The notes: generated by a model from the letters alone, not told the origin. A stretch of DNA of 39,355 bases from Chara braunii (GCA_003427395.1 BFEA01000211.1:1564532-1603886), one strand, 5' to 3'; numbered from the stretch's first letter, positions 19,101 through 29,476 are shown. Made by a program: numbers and translations.

Positions 19101-20452
19101 TAAGCAAGAAGAGAAAAACTGGCGATATGATGAAAGTCAAGGTTGACCAGTTCACACTAAGTCCAATTAAAAACAGCAGAAAACAGAGGACATAGCATGT
19201 ACGAACTAAGCAATGAAGAATTCCCATTCAGGGAAAAAAAAAAAAAAAAAAACGCACACGATTAAGAGAAAAAAACTTAAAAAGGACTAAAAGTCAGAAA
19301 TCACAACCCAACTCTCTATGTCTCCCGGAAAAGAAAACGCTGACCTGAAAAGCAAAACCTTATTCTCTCGGTCTCCTGAAAAAGGCACTGACAAAAAGCA
19401 AATAGAAGATCGCAATTCCAATTCTCTGCTCTCCCCCTTCCGATTTTCGCAATCGGAGACGGGGAAGAATGGGGCAAGATCGGGGAAAAAAGCAACAGGA
19501 GAAAAAAGTGCTCACGAATGGTTATCTATATTTGGTCAAAGTTCTGCAATTCCCATCTGTGTCCAGCACTCGAGTTTTCTCTGTCGTCCTCGTCTTTACT
19601 TCACCAGCTCAAGGTTTCTCTATCGTCGAACGGCACGAAAGCGGCCCGTAGGGCTCGCCACATCAGCTGCTGTGCGACGTCTTTATCTCGCTAGAGAAAA
19701 ATCCCATAAGTCACAAAAGCAATTGCTCCACCGGTTCCGTATCTGGCGACCAAACGCGCAAAACGCGCCGATCGATTGATATATAGCGTATATGTGAGCA
19801 TGCCGCCCCCGCTTCCAACGCGATTGGTTGGTGGCGTTAGACAGACTCCACAGCCAGAGTGAGGCTATGGCCGTCGCGGGTGGCAGGGCGACCTGGGTAT
19901 GGCGGCCTCAGGTTGTACGACCTGCCTGGAGGTTTCTGACCACAGCGCTAGACCGCCGCGCAGCATGCTCTAAGCCTTCCAAAAAACCAATAAAAGTCCT
20001 TTTCTTCTTTTTTTTCCTTTCTTATTCTTCTGCGTGCCCGCCCTAGATGGCGTACTATTCTTTCGCCTTCTTTTGCCCATTCCAAACTCTGGCCGTGACC
20101 AAACTGCCAGTACGTGTTTTTTTTGCACATTTGAAACTAAGATTGTGACTCAGGAAAAAACAAAACCAAGTGACTCAGACGCAGTTGTTTCAAAAAAAAG
20201 AAAAGAAAGCTCGGCATCGTATCCCCCCTTTCTTTTTATATTTTGTTAAAAGAAAGGTAAGAAACGAAACAGCAAGCTCACAAATGGACAACCCACAGCC
20301 TTCGTTTATCTGACTTCATCATTTATGTTTTTTTTTTATCATTTTTCTCCTCAATTCCAATAATTTGTCCCTGGATTGCAGTAGTATTCTGATCTATGTT
20401 CATAACTTTGATGACTGTGTTGTTGGCACTTGTTGCTTGCTTGACCAATAAG
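19101..20452. other. Unassigned, possible LINE 1 5' flank and intron
   Basis: The 153-codon + frame at 19318-19779 is Lys/Ser-rich with no domain. On the - strand 19027-19227 is hydrophobic only because of T-rich composition. I cannot find the exact 5' end of LINE 1. Confidence 0.35.
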
Positions 20453-20553
20453 GCAACGCCACTGTGCATAGCGTTTTCCTGCGACGACAGGTTTGTGGCT
20501 GCTGGCGATGAAGAAGGTCGGGTTTATGTGTGGGATATGCATTCGGACAGAAG
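20453..20553 (+). CDS. WD40-repeat exon (block D)
   Basis: This block reads ATPLCIAFSCDDRFVAAGDE, then EGRVYVWDMHSDRR. It is a nearly complete WD40 blade: strand with IAFS, DDRFVAAG turn, DEEGRVYVWD ending. It follows an AG (ttgaccaataag) after a T-rich tract, and an in-frame stop at 20390-20392 prevents extension upstream. The donor (AAG|gttcgg) is weaker than those of blocks A and B. The 101-nt length gives a phase-2 end. It is the clearest host coding evidence in the window and is on the same strand as blocks A and B, 14 kb away. Confidence 0.65.
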
Positions 20554-20659
20554 GTTCGGCTTCACTTTCACATTTACTGAAATAGTAAAAAATCATTTAA
20601 AAATGCCATGGTGTTAGAAAGTTGTCACACTCCACAGATAACTGTTACAACCAAAAAAA

Positions 20660-20684
20660 NNNNNNNNNNNNNNNNNNNNNNNNN
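20660..20684. other. Assembly gap (N)
   Basis: 25 N characters lie inside an A homopolymer that continues to 20714. Single N characters also occur at 21268 and 30286, again beside homopolymers. Confidence 0.99.
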
Positions 20685-20716
<32 letters not shown>

Positions 20717-20885
20717 AAGCAAAAAGACAAAACGTATGCAGCTATCTTTGCGCTTGGGGCAATGACGCAGTCCATGAGGGCTAACCGAGATGCGTCTATT
20801 GCTGGTTGAAAAGTTGAAAACTACATTCCACCCCCCCTCAGGGGCCGAAAGGCCGCTGAGAATTTCTGGAAGGCCCTGGCTATGC

Positions 20886-20938
<53 letters not shown>
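20886..20938. repeat. (TAA)n microsatellite
   Basis: About 17 uninterrupted trinucleotide units. Confidence 0.97.
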
Positions 20939-20939
<1 letters not shown>

Positions 20940-20941
<2 letters not shown>

Positions 20942-21889
20942 TAAAACGTATGCAGCTGTAAGCATTCTACCCCTTAAGGCATATTGCCCTCGGAGGGACG
21001 GTCGATGATGGCAAGCTGTGTGGCAATTTCATATGGCTAATTAGACTAGGTAGGGCTGTCAATCGCCGCAGACGGTTGATGGTTGGGGCCCTTGTGGGGG
21101 GTGCACAGACTTGGGTGGCATACCAAACTGTTACGATTTGGCGAGTAACAGGGGAAGAGAGAAAAGGGCGGTGGTAGATGGCAGGGCGCCGATCGGCATC
21201 GAACATTCGGTTGTGTGTTGTTGTTCTTTTTTTTTCATGCCGTTTGTGGTTTTTTTTTTTTTTTTTTNTCAAGTGTTTTCCTGCACGAAAATTCACTGCA
21301 TGAATTGGGATACTTGGGAGAGAGATCCAATTATGACTTCTTGACAAGTTCTTGTGCTTCCCACCTGCTGATTAAGCTCCAGTTTAAGTATGGTGTCTTT
21401 TTCTTTTCTTTTTTTTTTCTTTTTTTTTTTTTTTAAATCAAACAAAGCCCCTTCTCTTCTGGGGGGCAACAGTCAGGTTGCTTATCTGATTCACCAGCAA
21501 GCATGTTTGTACATCCAAAGAAGGGGGGAGATCAGATCAGAAAAGGGAAACAGTCCAACCCCTGTGGCATTGATCGTCTACCAAGAGGGGACCTGCTAAA
21601 GGGGGCCCACCCCCCCCACACCATGGTCTTTCTCTGGGGGCCACCCTGCTGGTGGGAAGGCTTCCTAGCAGCACCCAGACACGCAGCAGGGGGACCCTCA
21701 GCGAGACGGGGAGCAGCGAGGGGCCTCCCCTGCAGTTCCTTGGGCCGCTTATCAAACTCCACAGACTATATTATATCATCACTTCCTACTTAATCTACCT
21801 TTGTCCAGCTATCAATGCTATCTGTTCTGACTCCTGCCCTGTTTGGGCTGCCTTGCCAATACTCCCTGTACCTTCCTCTTCATTACAGT
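20940..21889. other. Unassigned DNA with a dispersed repeat
   Basis: No gene is recognised. GGGGGGCAACAGTC plus GGTTGCTTATC at 21461-21485 repeats the word near 3780. T-runs occur at 21250-21267 and 21408-21434. Confidence 0.4.
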
Positions 21890-21991
21890 CTTCCACCGAA
21901 TACAACGTATGTGGTGATTATAGCTGAATTTGGGGTAGCTTTCACTCTACATACAGCTATAATGACCGTAAGTTATATTCAGGGAAAGAAG
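21890..21991. repeat. Degenerate copy of the foldback hairpin
   Basis: CTTCCACCGAATACAACG through GATTATAGCTG on the left pairs imperfectly with CAGCTATAATGACCGTAAG through AGGGAAAGAAG on the right. The right arm matches the hairpin at 4993-5097 (AGCTATAATGACCG). It lies about 120 bp before the + strand LTR. Confidence 0.6.
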
Positions 21992-22113
21992 GTTGCCCCC
22001 ATGACACTTACTGTCTCTATGTACCTTGCTCCCTAAACCTATTTCAGCTATACAATGTATCCTCATTCCTCCCAGCGCCTTCTACCCCGCATTGACTTTC
22101 TTGTTCCTGTACT

Positions 22114-23388
22114 GTTACATGCTGCGCCTGCACACGAGGGCCATTTTCCAGGCCCTGCGTCCCTCAGGCTGAAAGCCTGAAAACCACAGCCTACAGGCCC
22201 CGTGTCTGTTCAGCTCGAAAGCCTGAAAAACAGGGGCCTACAGATCCTGTGTCGTTTCAGACTAAAAATGGCAGTAGCCTTTTTAGCCTGAAACGAAGGG
22301 CCATTTTCGGTCTTTCATCAGACCGACCTGCCCTGAAACTCAGGCACCAAACCAGGGTTTTAGGAACAGGCTATTTTTGGCCTGTTCCCACGACAGCTGC
22401 AGCGCCAGACCCTGGCTCAGTTCGGCATTGGCAAGAGCAGCCTCCTGGACTGCCCGCCCTGCAACTGCAGGCAGTTGGAGGCAGTCAGGAGGCAGGCCGA
22501 GGTAGTACATAGGGCCTTCCCATGCACTTCACGAGGCAGTAGTCTTTAGAATTCGGCAGCAGCACTCTGGAGGAGCGCTGCAGGAGTAGCGTTAGCAGTA
22601 GTCTTCAGCGCTGGGCACTAGTAGCGTTAGCTGTAGTCTTCAGCGCTTGGCGCCATAGCTAGAGTAGTACTATAGAGAGAGAGAGATTGGGCGGAGGCCA
22701 GGAGGACTTACCTGCAGTGCCGTTGCTCCAGCTTCGTCTTCGAGGTACCTACAGCACAGCGCCAACTTCACAGGTTAGTACCTGGCTCGTGAGAGAGAGA
22801 GAGTTCTTCTTCTTCCTCTTCTCAGTCCACCATCTCCCTCTCACCCTCTCGCTACCTGACTTCACTGCATCAGCAGACTATGAGAGAAAGAGAGAGCTTG
22901 GTGACATTTTGGATCCAGACTCGACATTTGGGCTTCAGACATTTTGACGAGGGGTTATTTGGGACTTGTGACAAAGACTTGGTGTTGACGACATTCCCAT
23001 CTCTCCCCCTCTTCTTCGTCTGTTCCCTTCCTCTTCGTCTGTGCATGATCAGAGCCTGGCGCTCTTCTTCCTGTGTATAGCGCCAGGTCTCTTCACACCT
23101 TGTGATGAGCATGATGTATGTTTAGTCTGTGTTGCAACATTGATTGGGCTAGTCATTGATATTCTAGCATTCTGCTACGCTATCTGGCACTACGTGATAG
23201 AGGTCAGTCCCGGTCAGGTCCGGACTTGTATCTAAGTCTTCCACTGCGCTATAAAGCACCATTTTGTATGTATTGGAATGCACATTGCTTGTTGAGATTC
23301 TACTTGCACTGCATTGTCCATTCAGTCCTTTTTTATCACATTGCGGATCCTTGGTTTCTATGTACATCCCCCAACTGGGCATGTAACA
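22114..23388 (+). repeat. 5' LTR of the + strand gypsy element
   Basis: A 1275-bp LTR running TGTTACATG...CATGTAACA. It shares with the - strand LTR the GATCC...CAACTGGGCATGTAACA end, a (GA)n tract near 22675 and 22795, the GTAGTCTTCAGCGCT doublet near 22600 and 22635, and TATAAAG at 23250-23256, a candidate core promoter about 135 bp from the LTR end. Confidence 0.9.
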
Positions 23389-23390
23389 GT

Positions 23391-23402
23391 TGGTATCAGA
23401 GC
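23391..23402 (+). other. Primer-binding site (tRNA-iMet type)
   Basis: TGGTATCAGAGC lies two bases after the LTR, complementary to the 3' end of plant initiator methionine tRNA, the usual primer of plant LTR retrotransposons. Confidence 0.9.
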
Positions 23403-24293
23403 ACCGCAACCTGATCTGACACGTGTGCAGGGACTAGGTAGCTGATTAGTCTTGATTGATTGATTAGAGCACACTAGTTAGCCCCCAAAATCTCGATTTT
23501 GACCTTACTGCCGAAAATCAATTTTTTTTTTTTTTCTTGGATTTTGTTTTCTCACTATTTCTGTTGTGGAAAATCGCAATAGCGCAACATCTGAAATTTC
23601 CATTTTCGTTTTTCTTCTGAAAATTCGAAATTTCGTTGTTGAAAATCCGGAATATCTTTCTTTCAAAAATTTTGATTTCCTTTTGCGATTCCCATTATTT
23701 GGAGGTTTGGAATATTCTTGTTCCGAAATTCGTTTTTTTGAAAACGGTACAGGAATCCCTCCTGCAGTTATCATTTTCCAAACCGCGCATCTGAGTAATT
23801 CCGAATATTTTGCTGTATTTTATTTTCGAGATTCTTTTAGTCACAGTTCTATAATCAGTTGCAGTCTGAAAGTTCAAGATTTTTTCTCATTGGTAATTTC
23901 GAACTTCAAGGGAGATTCGGAGACCTGCTGAACTTGCAAAACTCGGGATTTCTATTTTCTCGAAAGTTTTTTGCAAAGTTCAAACTTTACTTTTTGATTA
24001 GTGGCTCCTTATCTGGGCGATTTTTCCCACCCACCCTCCCCGCCTATGTTGTTGCCCCCTCTCGCCTTACCTTCTCTACCTGTCTTCGGGTACCCCCTGC
24101 GGCGGCATTGGTGAGTTGCCACATCAGCAGACCACGTCAGCAGACCACGTCAGCAGGCCACATCAGCGGACCACATCAGCAGAACACGTCAGCAGGCCAT
24201 GGCAGCCGACAGCAGTGCCACGTCAGCAGCAGGGAGTACCACGTCAGCAGACCCCCGGCCTGGTCTATGCGTTTGCGTTCACAAACAGCCGTC
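23403..24293 (+). other. Gypsy 5' leader
   Basis: Between the PBS and the gag ATG. The frame is open from 23859 but the upstream peptide is low-complexity, so I place the gag start at 24294. The leader holds many AT-rich GAAAATTC/GAAATTTC-like words at 23500-23720 and a tandem array at 24116-24250. Confidence 0.6.
24116..24250 (+). repeat. Tandem GCCACATCAGCAG array in the leader
   Basis: About nine units of CCACGTCAGCAG/CCACATCAGCAG with slight variation. CCACGTCA contains the ACGT core of plant bZIP sites. The reverse complement of the same unit forms the array at 26465-26610. Confidence 0.85.
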
Positions 24294-25802
24294 ATGGACC
24301 AGAAGTCCGGGGAAATGGACGAGGCCTATCAGGCCCGGATGCTGGCCTGGAGTACCGAAACCAAGAGACGGGCGGATGACGCAGCCACCGCAGCGAAGAA
24401 GAAGGCAGAGGACGCCGAGAAGGCACGTCTGTTGGCAATCGAACAGCAGCGCCAGCAAGACGAGGCAGCAGCAAGGGCTGCCGATGAAGAACGAATTCAA
24501 CAACGCGAGAAGATATTCAGGAGAGAGAGAGCCTTGCTCACAATGGCAGCAGAATGGCGGACAGAGGCCGAGAATGGAAAGATGGAGAAGAGTGAATACA
24601 AGATCGCTCTACTCCTCTCCCATCTCACGGACCTCCTAACCACGTTCATTGCACAGCAGGAAGGCATCCACAGCCTCGACGGCATGGTTCAACAGCACAA
24701 ACGGGCGTTAGATAGCCGCCTCCAGCAGCTGGAACAAACCATCGCCGCCCCCGTTGCCAGCTCCTCCAACACCTCCGATCGCCTCGAGGCCTTGGAGATT
24801 GACGTCGGATCCCTCAAGGACGGCGTGCAGTTACAGCACACCGCGACGCAACAGTTGGAGCAGCGCATCTGTGCTGCAGCCACCAACCCAAGCTCGGGAC
24901 AGCAGGAGTCAACTCCAAAGTTCGATGATCAAGAGATCTTCTGCGACTCGACGAAGACGGACCCAATTCTGTGGTTCCGCAAGTTTGAACTCACGTTGCA
25001 GCTCCATCTCGTCAGTGAATACAAGCACCACGAGTACTTATACTCCCGGTCGGGATGCGCATGTCCAGCATGGATGGACAATCTCTTGTCCAAGTACGGG
25101 GTGGTCGCTACAGAGTTGCACACCAATATCAGCTGGGATGATCTAAAGGCGGCATGGCATAAGCTGTTCCAAGTAGAGCCGTCGGAGATCAAGGCAATGG
25201 ACAAGCTAATGGTCTTCGAACAAGGCACACTGCCGAGTACTGACTGGATTGTCGAGTACCAACGCTTAACATCCGTCTCAAACATTCAAATGGGCTTCAA
25301 AGCCATCCGCCACTATTTTATCTCAAGGTCATGTCCGACATTGAGCAATGCCTCGACTCACGTCGAGGATACCCTGACGACAACGGCGGAACTATTTGAC
25401 AAGGCCGTGTAGATTATTGTCACGAACAAGGAGGCTAAGAACCTGTGTTCGTCTGCGGCAGGCCCGAGTAGAGATCAGCATCGACCGAAAGTGGTCGTTG
25501 TCACGGCGGCAACGCCGTTTGACCAAACTAGCGAGGCCGTGTCTGCCAATGAAGAGAACAGACTCACAGCCGCCCGGGAAGGTGGTCGCCCCGGCAAAGG
25601 CCGAGGATGCGGCAAGGCGAAGACAAACACCGCATCTAACCCCGTGCCCGGCGCAGCAGCTCCAGCCCCATCGTCCCAATATGGTCTCTCCGAGCAAGCA
25701 TTCAAAGCGGGCACGAGATTTCACTATTGCCTATGGTGCAACAGCGATCTCCATGAGACAGTGGCCTGCCAGTCAAAAGGCAAGGGCAAATCGGGAAACT
25801 GA
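24294..25802 (+). pseudogene. Gypsy gag (capsid and nucleocapsid), one nonsense codon
   Basis: From MDQKSGEMDEAYQARM the protein would have 502 residues. Residues 15-125 are an Ala/Glu/Arg/Gln-rich probable coiled coil. Residues 223-345 match a retrotransposon gag capsid (DPILWFRKFELTLQ, WDDLKAAWHKLF). Residues 479-492 are a perfect CCHC zinc knuckle, CLWCNSDLHETVAC. An in-frame TAG (25410-25412) after FDKAV splits it; the frame continues unshifted to TGA at 25800-25802, so CAG-to-TAG is likely. The frame ends inside a -1 frameshift signal leading to protease. Gag would form the virus-like particle and bind element RNA. Confidence 0.85.
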
Positions 25803-25837
25803 GCATCGTCGGGAGTGACTCGACGAGACTCTCGACG
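25793..25837 (+). promoter_or_regulatory. -1 ribosomal frameshift signal at gag/pol junction
   Basis: In the gag frame the heptamer G GGA AAC (25793-25799) obeys X XXY YYZ and is followed directly by the gag stop TGA. After a 7-nt spacer, CGTCGGGAG (25807-25815) pairs over nine positions (one G-U) with CTCTCGACG (25829-25837) around a 13-nt loop. A -1 slip gives GGG AAA CTG and enters the protease frame, which is open from there. Heptamer, phase, spacer, stem and downstream frame all agree, so chance is unlikely. No experiment supports use. Confidence 0.8.
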
Positions 25838-26437
25838 CCTTTGGAACAGGTCACTTCGCGGGTGACCGCCCTTCGTTCTGAGGCACACACGAAATTCGAT
25901 AGTCCTCCTCTTCTTTATTCTTTTGACGACTATGCTACCCGGCTCGTTCCTACGCTGGGTACTCAAGCTCAAGGACAAGACGTGTGTGCGGCATCTTCTC
26001 CGTCCGACAGCGACGACTTATCGTTTTCAAGTGGTTCTTCACGGGATTCGGTCCGTGAGTTCAACATAGAGGTATTGGACCCGCTCACGTCCGGGGATTT
26101 CGCATGGCTTCCTCTCCCGACCTCGGACCGCTTTTCGGGACCGCAATGCGCAGCACTATGCGCTCATCTTCACACGTACTTATCCTTCTATGCACCACCA
26201 ACTTCGCCGACGGATGACGAAGTCGCGGTGGGGGACATCCTTGCGTATGTTACCAAGGTGGCCCGTGAGTTTCGCAATCAGCAGTACGACGACAACAACG
26301 CACCGCTCCTCTATGTCCGCATCCAAGTTGGGCAAGCGTCCTGCAACGCTTTGCTGGATAGCTGCACGTCTCGCAATTTTATGAGCCAAGCCTTTATGCA
26401 AAGGGCTGACCTTGGTGCACAAGTTATGAGGCAGCAT
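25793..26437 (+). pseudogene. Gypsy protease (start of pol), active site altered
   Basis: The -1 frame is open through an acidic Ser/Asp-rich linker to VAREFRNQQYDDNNAPLL, then VGQASCNALLDSCTSRNF and MSQAFMQRADLGAQV. The retropepsin D-S/T-G triad reads D-S-C (TGC at 26363-26365, GGC expected), which should inactivate it. The - strand copy keeps DSGAS. Pol ends abruptly near 26434. Confidence 0.85.
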
Positions 26438-26464
26438 GCGAACGCCTTCTCTGCTGAGCGCCGG

Positions 26465-26610
26465 CCATTGCTGATGTGGCGCATGTCACCTGTCTCCATT
26501 GCTGATGTGGCGCATGCCATCTGTCTCCATTGCTGATGTGGCGCATGACACCTGTCTTCATTGCTGATGTGGCGCATGCCACTTGTCTTCATCGCTGAGG
26601 TGGCATTGGC
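26465..26610 (+). repeat. Tandem GCTGATGTGGCGCATG array
   Basis: Four or five units with a period of about 36 bp, each ATTGCTGATGTGGCGCATG plus CCACCTGTCTTC with changes. The core GCTGATGTGGC is the reverse complement of the leader unit at 24116-24250. Confidence 0.85.
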
Positions 26611-27061
26611 CACGCTGTCTACATCGGTGACTGGACGCGACAAGGAGGGAGATTAGGATCTGTGGATGATTGAGGAGGGTCGGGATACTTACCTGAGGTT
26701 GATGTCGATACTGTGCGTTGTTGATTGTCTCCAACGTCTTCACGAGAGAACTGTGCCACGTGACACTTCAATGTGATCAGGATTTGTCAGGCTCATTACT
26801 GGATACTGTTTTGCTGATGTGGAGGCGAGGGAGGCCCGAAGAAGGAGTGGGGAATGGGGGGCTACTCTATGTGTGGTCATTGATTATTACTTTCTCTTCC
26901 ACCTTCTATTTTGTCTATTCCCCCTCCACTCTCTTCGTCCTCTGGAAACGAGACATTGTATCAGATAGCACATTCATGATTATGGAGACATTGATCTGAG
27001 TTGAGTTACTCCGTACTTCGACATCTGGCGAGTATCTTCTAGTCTGGGTTCATTACACAAC
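26611..27061. other. Unassigned DNA
   Basis: No domain in the 93-codon frame at 26718-26999. The region follows the broken end of the gypsy element. Confidence 0.4.
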
Positions 27062-27121
27062 TTTCAGTCTTGATATAGCCATAATGACTCTGTATTTTAT
27101 TCAGGTGAAGACGGTACTAGT
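27062..27121 (+). repeat. Single arm of the foldback family
   Basis: GATATAGCCATAATGAC, then TATTTTATTCAGGTGAAGAC with GGTACTAGTG, aligns with the right arm and flank of the hairpin at 4993-5097. I see no clear opposite arm. Confidence 0.5.
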
Positions 27122-27204
27122 GTGAGTATTTCCCTACACACTACTCCTTTAGGTAATCTCGTGACCTTTTGACTTTCAGGTTTAGGTCAGGGTCAGGGCT
27201 AACC

Positions 27205-27370
27205 ATAAAAGTTGCAGGCTACCAAAGATGCCATCGGGTTTTGCTTCAAAAAGAAAATGCAAAAAAAAAAAAAAAAGCATTTAAAAAGTGTGATCTGCTC
27301 CGTTGCTTGAATTTGGAGGCTAGATTGTGCCTTCTGCTCTTCATTCGAAAAACAGGTTGCCAGTTCTCAA
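27205..27370 (-). repeat. Retroposon fragment related to 36.59-36.75 kb
   Basis: GCAGGCTACC, GGTTTTGCTTCAA and then GCTTGAATTTGGAGGCTAGA with TTGTG...TTCTGCT recur in the same order and orientation at 36597-36715. The two copies flank LINE 2 about 9.3 kb apart. Confidence 0.7.
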
Positions 27371-27401
27371 TTATTGTTTTTTTTTTTGTTTTTTTTTTTT
27401 T

Positions 27402-27900
27402 AACGGAAATAGCATGCTTGATTATATATGGAGTATTATGGATCAAAAGGAGGCCGGGAATCCCTCCACATCTCAACCCGGAAGACTGGGGCCATTACCC
27501 AGATTAGGCTCTTACTAGAACTCAGGTCTAGTGTCCCTTTCCCCTGTGAAGCTTCATGCAACCCCTGAACAAAGACAAAAATTGGCGTAACAAAGGACAA
27601 AATAGCGCAAGACGAAAGAACCTACCTGCTATCTTTCCACCCGTCCTCATTTGAATCCCTTAAACCAACCACTATTGCTCATCTTTCCCATTACCTCTGA
27701 CACCTCCTCCTCTCTGTCAGTCCCTCTTAAACCCTAAACCCTACGGAACGAGCAAGTCTCTTTATCCTAAAACCTAGCTTCTCCTACCTTAACTGTCTCG
27801 GAAGTTGAAACTCTATGCCTAGCCTTCCGCTATTGCTATCTTACCTATGTCCGATAAATACCTCTGCCATGCCCCAAACCCTCATTGCTTCTTTTTTTAT
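27402..27900 (-). other. LINE 2 3' UTR with telomere-like motif
   Basis: On the - strand it contains TAGGGTTTAGGGTTTA (27728-27743, slightly over two plant telomere units), GGGTAATGGCCCC and CCGGGTTGAGATGTGGAGG before the poly(A). No ORF. Confidence 0.55.
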
Positions 27901-27904
27901 CTGT

Positions 27905-29161
27905 CTATCGTTCAAAGCAGTGGAAACTCAACGTCAAGCCTGCTAATGTTGTTATTTTCCCTTGGAGCAAAACCCTCTTTTGAAAATTTTCCGTTAGGTC
28001 CTTGGCTTGCATTGGGTTTTGCTGGGCCTGCTTGCGGATTCTCTTCCATTGTGCCCGGATTTCTGTTTCCATTAGATTGTAGAGCGTCTCCTTCGCTTCT
28101 TGCCTGTGCATTCGCTTGTTTCCGATGGCCTGCTGGCATCTGCGTTTCCATATCGTCCATAGTACATATTTCCTTATAAGTTAGAATGTGCGCGTCGGGT
28201 ACTGAGGCCCGACCGCAAGAGGGTCACTTCCTATCAGGATCGTCTCCTCGCCCTCGGGGAAGGGAGAGTCTGTGATTTTAATCCAGAGTGACTTGGCCAC
28301 GTCCCATAAATATACTGCTTCTGGGCAAGAGAGGAGACAATGATGCAAGGTCTCTGGTACTCCTTTCGTGCATTGTGTGCACTGTTGACTGGAGAGGTCA
28401 CGGTGGTGTTGACTGCGACGCTCAAATAGCCATGAGTTGACCGGGACTGCCACGTGGAGGATCAACCACTGCAAACTCCTTACCTCGCTTAGGCGGATCT
28501 GGTGTAAGGATGACCATGGTAATCTTGCCACTTTTTCCTTCGGCACCTGCGTTCGCTTCTCCCATCTAAGTGCCAAGGGTTCAGCTAAGGGCGATGAGAA
28601 CTTCCTGAGTCTGTAGCCCAACTTGGTTGAGTAGTGTAGTATGTTGGTTCTTCTTGTTATACCTAGTGAGCCCCCCTTGAGGTTCCAGGCCCATTCCACT
28701 GGGTCCATCTCCAAGTTCTGAATATCCGTTGCCGGAGCGAATATTGTGAACTCCTTCGTCTCTATAACCCTCACTTTCCTCCGCTGGTCCTTTTTTATGG
28801 TGATCTGGGAGGCTGTGTCCTTGTCCAATTGGCTTGTATAGGCCCCTGGGGATTGGATTGTGTACATCTGTGCGCTCAGCCATTCCGCTCCCGGTTCCAC
28901 CTGTCCCCCAATTCTAAATGCTTCCGTTGGAGTGTCCTTATTGGACCAGGCTGCCCACTCTCCGCAATCCCAATGTTGTGGCCTCCGAAGTAACCTGACC
29001 CAGCCTTCCGGGATTAAAGACAAGATCTCGCTTAGATTCTCTGCCAACCTGTGACTCCCCTTCATCTCCTCCCTTAACTCTCGAGCCGTCTTCCACTGTT
29101 GCTTATCTTCCGACCAGAGATGTTTGACCTGCCAGATGCCATGCTCCAGCCAATTCCCCAC
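27905..29161 (-). pseudogene. LINE 2 ORF2 C-terminus with zf-RVT
   Basis: The long frame (326 codons) includes LPWSSLHQIRLSEVRSLQWL and the zf-RVT cysteines in CTQCTKGVPETLHHCLLSCP, then AVYLWDVAKSLW. After the stop at 28181 another frame supplies the usual end: LWTIWKRRCQQAIGNKRMHR, then QEAKETLYNLMETEIRAQWK, ending at 27905. One frameshift or stop near 28190 separates them. Confidence 0.85.
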
Positions 29162-29476
29162 TTAGTATCCTTCGTCGTTAGAGTGCGCGGTTTCCCCTGC
29201 TGGTCCTTAACCCATGGGTTGCAGAAGAGGGGTTGTCTTAAGACTTCCTCCCTTGTGTTTGGTTCCTTGACTTTCGCCGGGAAAATTTTCGTCCATCCTT
29301 TCAGCAGCTGAGCCCAATACGACCCTCCCCCTAGGGCCTCCTTCTTTTGTTCCTCCCTCGTTTCCCATCCTTCCTTTCCTAGCCTAGCCCTTGCTCAATA
29401 ACCAGAAAGTTCCTTCCATGTTGGAGGGAGTTTTGTACTTAGTCTGCTTTCTAATGTGCTCCATAGCTAGAGGGAC

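Larger units (their letters stand above)
22114..26437 (+). mobile_element. Ty3/gypsy element (5' half) of the same family
   Basis: It comprises a 5' LTR, PBS, leader, gag and protease; RT, integrase and the 3' LTR are missing. Protease similarity to the - strand copy stops near 26434, where a GCTGATGTGGC tandem array begins. The LTR and protease differ enough from the - strand copy to indicate two separate insertions, not two halves of one inverted element. Confidence 0.85.

Noticed and set aside
19027-19227. Apparent multi-pass membrane protein on -
   Set aside because: The hydrophobicity comes from T-rich DNA, with no start context, no family motif and no continuity downstream.
24116-24250. 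CRISPR-like array
   Set aside because: Units are contiguous, variable and have no spacers; the context is a eukaryotic retrotransposon leader.
23859-24293. Gag starting at the upstream ATG of the long frame
   Set aside because: The upstream 145 codons are translated leader and tandem repeat without homology; the MDQKSGEMDEAYQ start fits the coding composition better.
7187-26437. The two gypsy halves as one element split by an inversion
   Set aside because: They overlap in about 180 bp of protease with clear differences (DSGAS versus DSCTS), and their LTRs are diverged, so they are separate copies.
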